Source: Thalassoglobus neptunius
Lineage (GTDB): Bacteria; Planctomycetota; Planctomycetia; Planctomycetales; Planctomycetaceae
Length of the DNA: 59,166 bases
Reading direction: 5' to 3'
Assembly (NCBI RefSeq): GCF_007859735.1
Contig: NZ_SIHI01000021.1
Location: 1 to 59,166 of the forward strand
Part shown: positions 19,155 through 25,637 of the stretch, in pieces
Numbering within the stretch: the stretch's first letter is position 1
Layout of the letters: each line of letters starts with the position of its first letter
Translations under genes and position numbers: made by a program
The notes under the pieces: model-generated
Told to the model about the DNA's origin: nothing
Database searches by the model: none
Seen by the model: only the letters and a program-made list of their open reading frames with translations

Positions 19155-19807
19155 GAAACTGTCCCTGAGAAGATTGAGCGAAGCAGAAGAATAACCCTTG
19201 GCATCATTCCGACCTGACGTCGGATGGATGACCGAGCATTCAGGTGAGAGCATGTTCTGACGAGCAGAAATGCGAGTCGACCGGCCTCACGCCGGTCAGC
19301 AACAGTCACAGCGGACTGCAAATTCCATGTTCTGCCTCAGTTCAAGTAGGTCGGAATCAATCGACAACGATACGCTCATCGTAGAGTCCCTGGGAAAAGG
19401 ATTCTGTGAGGTTCTCTTCATGGGCGGACGACTTGCTCAGCGAACCTGTCGAAAATTGTAGGTCCCGCAGATTCAGACAATCAAGCATCTGAATTTGTTC
19501 GCGAACCGATTTGGATCGCTTTCTGCCGCGTGGTGAATCAACGTGGTGAAACAACAGGAACGGAAAAGTCATCACCGTTTGCTCGAAGCATCGGCACTGA
19601 ATACCGGCAGAATTTGATCGATTCGCAGTACCATCCTGGAATGCACGACTCTTGCAATCGGGGTAGCGCTATTGATTCACCGGCTTCCCCAGTTTTCCAC
19701 GAAGTTGTGGTGCCACTCTCTTCGCTGATCGCCCCCAATCCGTCGATGAAACTGATATCTCCCGACGACCGGCAGAAATGACCGGAGAAGACTCAAGGAC
19801 CATTCAG
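19155..19807. other. Intergenic region between divergent genes
   Basis: About 650 bases separating the acetyltransferase (minus) from the CPBP protease (plus). Several frames of 60-85 codons exist on both strands but look random. It presumably holds promoters for both genes. Confidence 0.4.
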
Positions 19808-19845
19808 TCACCGCATCGATCAGGTGTCGTCGATCGATGCGGTGA
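19808..19845. repeat. Perfect 14-bp inverted repeat upstream of the CPBP gene
   Basis: TCACCGCATCGATC (19808-19821) pairs exactly with GATCGATGCGGTGA (19832-19845) across a 10-base loop. No T tract follows, so a terminator is unlikely. It abuts a second palindrome at 19848-19873. Together they could form consecutive hairpins in the 5' leader, or paired protein-binding sites. Confidence 0.6.
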
Positions 19846-19847
19846 CT

Positions 19848-19873
19848 GAGGCCGACGGCATGTCCTCGGCCTC
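19848..19873. repeat. Perfect 8-bp inverted repeat, adjacent to the previous one
   Basis: GAGGCCGA (19848-19855) pairs exactly with TCGGCCTC (19866-19873) across a 10-base loop. It ends 16 bases before the preferred CPBP start at 19890. Confidence 0.5.
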
Positions 19874-19889
19874 GCGTATTGACTTCATC

Positions 19890-20690
19890 ATGTTCGTAAT
19901 CAAGCGGAACAACCAGACTCCTGAGGCCTGCTACTGGTCCATGGCCCGAGAACCGTGGCCGTCCACGCTGTTTATTCTCCCGATGCTGATGATTTATGAA
20001 ATGGGAGTCGTCTTCCGCTCAAGTCTGGCAGACCATCGGAATGGAGCGGATTTGTGGATTCGTCAGCTGGGGAACGAATTGGGATGGGGGGCTCCTTTTC
20101 TCGTGCCCATTCTCGCTCCACTGTGCCTTTTGTCCTGGCAACTCATCGCTCATCGGTCATGGAGTTGCAAGCTGGAAACGATCCTCGGGATGCTGGCCGA
20201 GAGTTTGATCTTTGCAATGATTCTCATCTTTCTGGGACAGCTTCTGGCGCTGTCGTTTCCGATGGATGTCAGCTTCGAGACAGAAGCGGAAATGAACGCG
20301 ACCACTCAGCTGATTGCGTTTCTCGGAGCCGGACTCTACGAAGAGATGATCTTCCGGATGATGCTCATTCCAATTGTGTTCATCGTGCTGCGGCTGTGTC
20401 GCGTTCCTCGACTGATCTCGTTGGTTCTGGCGATTGTTGCTTCGAGCTGGATGTTCGCGACGGCACATTATGTCGGACCGCTCTCGATGTTTTCGCCACA
20501 GGTCTTGCTGAACACAACTCAGGAGATCGTGGACAACCCGGACTTCTGGTTCAGTTACGTCTTTCGTTTGATTGCTGGCGGGCTGTTTGGAGTCGTTTTC
20601 TGTCTCCGGGGTTTCGGAATCGCTGTCGGCAGCCACGTTTTGTACGACGTTTTTGTGGGGATCGTTCTGATGAGCGCTCTTCAGGAGTGA
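19890..20690 (+). CDS. CPBP-family intramembrane metalloprotease
   Basis: A membrane protein of the CPBP/Abi (CAAX-protease-related) family, 266 residues with about 6-7 hydrophobic segments. The three family motifs are present: EE-x3-R (E151, E152, R156 in GLYEEMIFRMM), F-x3-H (H193 in MFATAH) and H-x3-D (H249, D253 in GSHVLYD). These residues form the metal/catalytic site in the family. Substrate unknown. The start is uncertain: the frame is open from a GTG at 19824, but that stretch contains two tandem palindromes, so the ATG at 19890 is preferred; ATG 19860 is possible. The downstream membrane-protein gene begins about 97 bases later and may be co-transcribed. Confidence 0.85.
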   Translation: MFVIKRNNQTPEACYWSMAREPWPSTLFILPMLMIYEMGVVFRSSLADHRNGADLWIRQLGNELGWGAPFLVPILAPLCLLSWQLIAHRSWSCKLETILGMLAESLIFAMILIFLGQLLALSFPMDVSFETEAEMNATTQLIAFLGAGLYEEMIFRMMLIPIVFIVLRLCRVPRLISLVLAIVASSWMFATAHYVGPLSMFSPQVLLNTTQEIVDNPDFWFSYVFRLIAGGLFGVVFCLRGFGIAVGSHVLYDVFVGIVLMSALQE

Positions 20691-20786
20691 TTGACGGGAG
20701 CCTCGGTTTCGTTGATGGAAGACGTTGACAATCGACGCCATTCAGTTTACTTTGCATTGCAAAGATAATTGAGCTGGTGGCCTCAC

Positions 20787-21407
20787 ATGAACTACGATGA
20801 CGCGCTTCGTCGCATCGAATCGATCGAAACTGCTCTGAGTCGAACGACCTGGTTTCGCGGCTATCGATCGCGACTGGTTCTTTTTTCAGCGATCAGCGGT
20901 TTGCTGGGAGCACTTGGACAACCGTTTGTGATTTCATCGGATCAGTCCCCTGCCGGGTTTGTCTACTTCTGGGTGACGATCGCGATTCTGAACCTCGCTC
21001 TGGCGGGAGTGGTGCTGTTCTGTCGGAATCGAACGGTCTCGTCAGGATGCGACAGGAAACTCGTCAAATCCGCAATGCTTGCAATGTTGCCCTGCCTGTT
21101 TGCTGGTGCTGGAGTCACCTTCGCCATCTTGAAAGCCGCTGAAGATCAAATCTGGATGCTTCCCGGGCTGTGGGCGATTTGTTTCGGGTTGGGAGTTTGT
21201 GCATCCCAGTTTGTTTTGCCTGAGTGGACGCAGCTGGGCGGAGTCTATTTCCTGATCAGCGGAAGCGTGGTGCTTTCGTGGGGCAGCCGTCCACTGGATG
21301 GAACCGAGATAGTCGCAACTTTCGTCGTCGGTCAGACACTGAACGCGTTCATTCTCTATTGGACTCTTGAGCGACCATCACCTTCTGCGGGAGCGGCCCA
21401 TGACTGA
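20787..21407 (+). CDS. Multi-pass membrane protein coupled to a winged-helix regulator
   Basis: 206 residues with a short N-terminal amphipathic segment (MNYDDALRRIESIETAL) and about six hydrophobic helices. I do not recognise a catalytic motif. Its 3' end overlaps the next gene by eight bases (ATGACTGA), a typical translational coupling. Small membrane proteins paired with HTH_34-type winged-helix regulators are common in planctomycetes and other bacteria; the membrane protein may sense a signal or sequester the regulator, but that is inference. The ATG at 20787 is preferred over one 18 bases upstream because MNYDDALRRI is a natural N-terminus. Confidence 0.8.
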   Translation: MNYDDALRRIESIETALSRTTWFRGYRSRLVLFSAISGLLGALGQPFVISSDQSPAGFVYFWVTIAILNLALAGVVLFCRNRTVSSGCDRKLVKSAMLAMLPCLFAGAGVTFAILKAAEDQIWMLPGLWAICFGLGVCASQFVLPEWTQLGGVYFLISGSVVLSWGSRPLDGTEIVATFVVGQTLNAFILYWTLERPSPSAGAAHD

Positions 21408-21768
21408 GTCGGGGCGATTTGCCTTTGAAGGGCTCGATCGCATGATCCATGAGCGAGCGCGGCTCGGGATCATGACCTCGCTGATGATGTCGCCGGACGG
21501 AATTCCTTTTCCTGAGTTGAAGGAATTGTGCGATCTGACAGATGGGAACCTCAGTCGTCACCTGAAAGTTCTTACCGAAGGTGGGCTGGTCGAATTGAAT
21601 AAGAGCGGCTCGGGACGAACGAAGCAGACACTCGTGCAAATGACGACTCAGGGGCGCGAGCAGTTTCTGAGATATCTCACTGAGTTGAAGAGCGTCGTCG
21701 AGGAGGCGTCCACAGCTGCAGAGCATCTCCCCACGACAGGAAAAGTTCTCCCAGCCCCGGGAGCTTAG
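21400..21768 (+). CDS. Winged-helix DNA-binding regulator (HTH_34/MarR-like)
   Basis: 122 residues. The winged helix lies at about residues 10-90: helix 1 RMIHERARLGIMTSL, recognition region CDLTDGNLSRHLKVLTEGGL, wing GSGRTKQTLVQMT, then a dimerisation-type helix GREQFLRYLTELKSVVEEAS. This is the PF13601-like regulator type. It starts at ATG 21400, inside the stop region of the membrane-protein gene, with GGGAG eight bases upstream, so the two are made together. Targets unknown; autoregulation of the pair is plausible. Confidence 0.88.
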   Translation: MTESGRFAFEGLDRMIHERARLGIMTSLMMSPDGIPFPELKELCDLTDGNLSRHLKVLTEGGLVELNKSGSGRTKQTLVQMTTQGREQFLRYLTELKSVVEEASTAAEHLPTTGKVLPAPGA

Positions 21769-21951
21769 ATTCGGCCTCTGATCCCGGTCTGGTCAATCGG
21801 GTTCAGCGATGGCTGTTTATGTGCTCGCTTGTGTAATTTCCTGAAGTCTGTTTTTCACAATCAGCGATCGTGTTCGCACTTAAACTTTGCAATGCCAAGT
21901 TAATTGAGAGTTACGTTTCAAGTTCATCTTAAACCAAAGCGGAGGTTTTCC

Positions 21952-23220
21952 ATGCCCGACATTTCTCAGAGTTTCTTGAGTTCGGAGGCTTCCGAGTTCT
22001 TTGATGTTGTCGTTGTCGGAGCCGGTTTGGCGGGGCTTGAAGTCACTCGGCGGCTGACGCAATTCGGGCGAAGGGTTCTTTTGATCGACGCGAAGCAAGA
22101 TCTTCGACAACGTGTACACACAACCGGAATCTTTGTCCGCAGATCCCTCGAAGACTTTTCGTTCCCTGAGGAATTACTCGGACCATCAATTCGAGATGTT
22201 TCGCTTTATTCTCCAAGCGGAAAGTCGTTCTCCATTCAAAGCCCACATTGTGAATTTCGAGTCGGGAAGATGGGGCAACTCTATTCGCAGATGCTCGACG
22301 ACTGCCGCAGCGAAGGTGCTCGAGTTCGGTTGGGGACCCGATTCTCTGGCATTGAGCCAATATCTCAAACTGATCATGAACCTGATTCGAAGAATGCCAG
22401 CTACGATGTCGTTCTTCAGTCAGCAAACAAAACTGATCGAGTCCGAACCCGTTTTCTGATCGGGGCGGATGGAGTCGACTCACGAGTTGCCCGGGCCCTG
22501 AAGCTGAGCCAAAACAAACGCATGATTGCTGGTGTGGAGAAGGTCTATGAAAGCTCAAGTAGCTGCGAGACTCCGAGAATGCATTGTCTGATCGATCCCA
22601 AAATCGCGCCTGGGTATTTAGCCTGGGTGGTCGACGATGGAGAAGAGGTTCATGTGGGAGTCGGGGGAGACCCGCAGCGATTCTCGCCTCTTCAGGCACT
22701 CGAAGATTTTGAGAAGTGGAGTCAGCGTTGGATTGACGTGCCGTGCGGGCGTTTGATTGAGAAGCGTGGAGGCCGCATTCCGGTTGGGGGACTCCTGCCA
22801 AAGATCGCCAGTTCCCGCGGACTTCTCGTGGGAGATGCTTCCGGTGCAGTTTCCCCACTTACAGCTGGAGGCTTGGACCCCTGCCTTCGGCTCTCGCAAT
22901 TCGCAGCGAGTGTGATTGATGACCTTCTCGATGAAAGCCTCAATGAAATTCCGAGCTTATATCACTCTCGGATCTGGAAAGGACGCTTCGTCAAACGCAA
23001 AATCTTGCGGACGATTCTGGAGTCAATTCGCAGTCGCTTCATGATCGATTTTGGTTGGTCGGCACTTCAAACTCCTCTCGGGAGAGCCTTCGCCCAACGG
23101 ATCTTTTTTGGGCGCGGATCCTTCCCCGATTCGCCTTCGCGCAGGGGATCTCACACCGAACCTGAGACACTGGTCAACGGGTTTCCGACACCTGTCCGGG
23201 GATTGGATTTGGGGGGATGA
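21952..23220 (+). CDS. FAD-dependent oxidoreductase (geranylgeranyl-reductase/monooxygenase fold)
   Basis: 422 residues. An N-terminal Rossmann motif, VVVVGAGLAGLE (GAGLAG at 23-28) with an acidic strand end (LLIDAK), binds the FAD ADP part. A central FLIGADGVDSRVA (DG motif) and a late GLLVGDASGAVSPLTAGG (GD motif, about 292-305) complete a group-A flavoprotein monooxygenase/geranylgeranyl-reductase-like fold. The C-terminal part is basic and less conserved. Substrate not inferable; lipid or isoprenoid saturation would fit the family. The ATG at 21952 has GGAGG seven bases upstream. The RNase D gene starts about 77 bases downstream. Confidence 0.85.
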   Translation: MPDISQSFLSSEASEFFDVVVVGAGLAGLEVTRRLTQFGRRVLLIDAKQDLRQRVHTTGIFVRRSLEDFSFPEELLGPSIRDVSLYSPSGKSFSIQSPHCEFRVGKMGQLYSQMLDDCRSEGARVRLGTRFSGIEPISQTDHEPDSKNASYDVVLQSANKTDRVRTRFLIGADGVDSRVARALKLSQNKRMIAGVEKVYESSSSCETPRMHCLIDPKIAPGYLAWVVDDGEEVHVGVGGDPQRFSPLQALEDFEKWSQRWIDVPCGRLIEKRGGRIPVGGLLPKIASSRGLLVGDASGAVSPLTAGGLDPCLRLSQFAASVIDDLLDESLNEIPSLYHSRIWKGRFVKRKILRTILESIRSRFMIDFGWSALQTPLGRAFAQRIFFGRGSFPDSPSRRGSHTEPETLVNGFPTPVRGLDLGG

Positions 23221-23297
23221 TTGCGAGAAAACTCTTTCTCGTTTAATCTGGCGGTCTCATATCGCAACGAAGTTCTTCAGCTAGATCCGCCAACATT

Positions 23298-24476
23298 GTG
23301 TCATTGCTGACTTCACAACCCGAATTTGAAAGACTGTGCGAGCGAATTCGAAAAGCAGGTCTTGTCGCTTTTGATACCGAATTCGTTTCCGAATCGTACT
23401 ATCGACCGAAACTCTGCCTGCTCCAGTTTGCGGTCGATGACGTTATTTGCGCCGTCGATCCCCTGCGTGTGGACAATCTGACTTCGTGGTGGGACATCAT
23501 GGTCGATGACGAAACGACCGTGGTCGTGCATGGCGGACGCGAAGAGATTCGCTTTTGTCAGTTTGCGACCAACGACCGGCCACGCAAACTGGTGGACACT
23601 CAAATTGCCGAAGGTCTGCGTTCTCGCGGATATCCATTGTCTCACACAAATTTAGTTTCGAGGGTGCTCGGAAAGAATGTGAAGCATGGAAAAGAAACGC
23701 GGACGGACTGGGAACGTCGTCCACTGCTTGATCGGCAGCTCAGCTACGCTCTCGACGACGTTCGCTACTTGCGAGAAATCTGGGAAACACAATCCGAGTC
23801 GTTGGAGGCTGTCGGTCGTCTCGATTGGGCATTGAGCGAGTTTGAGAGATTCGTTCAAACGATTATCGGAGAAGAAGACCGTGACGGTTGGCTGAAACTT
23901 CCGGGGTATTCTCGACTCAGTCGACGCGATATGGGGACCGCACGCGATTTGTTTCTCTGGCGGGACAGGCTGGCGGAAATCGAAAACAAACCGCCTCGAC
24001 GAGTCTTGAGAGATGACCTGCTGGTGGATGTTGCGAAGAGGCATCCGAAGACGGTCAAAGAACTCAACATGGTTCGCGATATGAACCGGAGAGATTATCA
24101 GCGTCACGCGAAAGATATCGTCGACGTTGTGAACCTGTCGCTCGAAACGCCTGACGAGGACCTTCCAGTTTCAACCCGGAACAACAGCTACCCGTCCCAA
24201 GACGAGGTGCTGGCACGAATTCTGGGGCTGGCGTTGGCGAACCGTTGCCAGGAACTCGGTTTTTCCATGCCGCTCGTCGGAACGAGTGCGGACCTCAAAG
24301 AACTGGTTCGCTGGCACGTTTTCGACAAGCGGCAGGGGCCGACTCCGAAACTCTTTGATGGATGGCGCGGCGATGTCTGCGGAAGCATTCTGATTGATGT
24401 GCTCGATGGGAATGTCACGCTGCGCGTGGCGGATCCGACATCAGAGAATCCGCTCAGCTTTGATGTCGATCGATAA
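23298..24476 (+). CDS. rnd: Ribonuclease D
   Basis: A 3'-5' exoribonuclease involved in tRNA 3'-end maturation and RNA turnover; 392 residues, close to the E. coli enzyme. The DEDDy exonuclease domain (about 1-175) shows D26 and E28 in FDTEFV, an aspartate in KLVDTQIA, and the terminal Y-x3-D motif in LSYALDDVRYL. A helical HRDC region follows (about 200-290, with LFLWRDRLAEIENKPPRRVLRDDLLVDVAKR). Start GTG at 23298 has only a weak ribosome-binding site. Likely a monocistron or the second gene after the flavoprotein. Confidence 0.92.
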   Translation: MSLLTSQPEFERLCERIRKAGLVAFDTEFVSESYYRPKLCLLQFAVDDVICAVDPLRVDNLTSWWDIMVDDETTVVVHGGREEIRFCQFATNDRPRKLVDTQIAEGLRSRGYPLSHTNLVSRVLGKNVKHGKETRTDWERRPLLDRQLSYALDDVRYLREIWETQSESLEAVGRLDWALSEFERFVQTIIGEEDRDGWLKLPGYSRLSRRDMGTARDLFLWRDRLAEIENKPPRRVLRDDLLVDVAKRHPKTVKELNMVRDMNRRDYQRHAKDIVDVVNLSLETPDEDLPVSTRNNSYPSQDEVLARILGLALANRCQELGFSMPLVGTSADLKELVRWHVFDKRQGPTPKLFDGWRGDVCGSILIDVLDGNVTLRVADPTSENPLSFDVDR

Positions 24477-24480
24477 AGAA

Positions 24481-24500
24481 AGCCCTCAAAAGCGAGGGCT
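24481..24500. terminator. Small hairpin between convergent genes, possible terminator
   Basis: AGCCCTC (24481-24487) pairs with GAGGGCT (24494-24500) around AAAAGC, just past the RNase D stop. T-rich sequence follows only on the minus strand, so it could serve the convergent PhyH gene; it is weak for RNase D. Confidence 0.4.
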
Positions 24501-24620
24501 TCAGAATGGACCGGCACTTGCATCATAGCTGCGAAGTCGACGAACTCTCTTTCCGTGGGCGCACAAATCAGGAACGACCTGAGACGCCCAAGGCAATGCA
24601 ACAGGCTCAAGAACATTTTC

Positions 24621-24710
24621 AGTTTTGGTTTGCACTCACGCACGAGCAATCTCAGCGTTTGACCTGATGAAATAGTTCAAGCGAGTGCACAGGCAAGAGC
24701 AACTTGCTCT
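24621..24710 (-). repeat. Dispersed palindromic repeat, copy 1 (flush with the PhyH stop)
   Basis: Read on the minus strand the element begins with the palindrome AGAGCAAGTTGCTCT (24710 to 24696). It continues with CCTGTGCACTCGCTTGAACT and TTTCATCAGG and ends with GAGTGCAAACCAAAACTG. Its first two bases are the A and G of the PhyH TAG stop. Matches copy 2 (45023) almost throughout, and copy 3 (57639) at both ends. Confidence 0.85.
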
Positions 24711-25548
24711 AGTCGTCCGTTGGACGTGCCCGATTGGACCAGTTGCCTGCAGAATCGGATCCTCGAACGAGAACGCCTTTCTCATTCCATCCAAGACCAG
24801 CGACGACGTCGGTCGAAGCGTACCGAAGTGTCAAACCGCAGCGGCGACGATCGCTCATGTTCGCTTCTGATCCGTGCAGCAGCAAATCGGAGTGGATCGA
24901 GATTTCTCCCGCTTTCAACTCGTCGTAGACAACGTCTCCGTACTGCTCGGGATTCTCGACTGTCTGATTGAGAACGTTGTGATCGCCGGGCGCACTCGGT
25001 CGATAAGTCAAATGGCCGGAGTGGTGACTTCCGCTGATGAACTTCATGCACGCATTTTCGATATCTGCATCATCGATCGCCAGCCAGACTGTGACAGCTT
25101 TGGATGGGCTCAGCGGCCAGTAGCTCGCGTCCTGATGCCAGGCAACGGCTTTTCCGTCACCCGGCATTTTGCAGAAGAAGTGAGAACCCCAACCGACGAC
25201 ATTCTCCCCGAGAATATCGCTGACGCTTTCAACAATTCTGGGGTCCTGCAGGATGTCGTAGACGTTCCCGTATTTCAAATGAGCCGAGCTGATGGAATAG
25301 CTGTCTCCGCCGGATGAGATAACTTGTTCCAGCAGGTCATCAAAGTAAGACCTCATTTTGAGGACTTCCGCATCATCGAAAATTGGAATCGGACGCACGA
25401 AGCCATTCTGATTGAAGTGTTCAACTTGCTCCGCGCTCAGCCGGGTTGGATTTTGAACGGTGCTGGGATGAAACTTGAGATCCCGATCCATCGAGTCGAG
25501 CTCGTCCTGGTCCGGCAGAATCTGAAAGTTGGTTTTGTCGGTGTTCAT
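24709..25548 (-). CDS. Phytanoyl-CoA dioxygenase (PhyH) family protein
   Basis: A non-haem Fe(II)/2-oxoglutarate-dependent oxygenase, 279 residues. The iron ligands are H138-x-D140 in AWHQDASYW and a distal H225 in LLLHGSEAN; an arginine-rich stretch after it (DRRRCGLTLRY) should bind 2-oxoglutarate. The middle carries AVTVWLAIDDADIENACM and FISGSHHSGHL, typical of the family. Substrate unknown; relatives hydroxylate lipids, ectoine or small natural products. The ATG at 25548 begins MNTDKTNFQIL; the frame is open to 25665. It is divergent from the cytochrome protein at 25638, sharing about 90 bases of promoter region. The stop codon is formed with the first bases of the dispersed repeat, so the C-terminus (SNRARPTDD) may have been trimmed by its insertion. 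Confidence 0.9.
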   Translation of the reverse strand: MNTDKTNFQILPDQDELDSMDRDLKFHPSTVQNPTRLSAEQVEHFNQNGFVRPIPIFDDAEVLKMRSYFDDLLEQVISSGGDSYSISSAHLKYGNVYDILQDPRIVESVSDILGENVVGWGSHFFCKMPGDGKAVAWHQDASYWPLSPSKAVTVWLAIDDADIENACMKFISGSHHSGHLTYRPSAPGDHNVLNQTVENPEQYGDVVYDELKAGEISIHSDLLLHGSEANMSDRRRCGLTLRYASTDVVAGLGWNEKGVLVRGSDSAGNWSNRARPTDD

Positions 25549-25637
25549 AAGGCTTCCATTCAATTCAAGACAGGACTGTGACAATATGGTAGTGTTGTTG
25601 ACATCCGGAAAGAAATCGAAGTTTGTCGGATTCAGAT

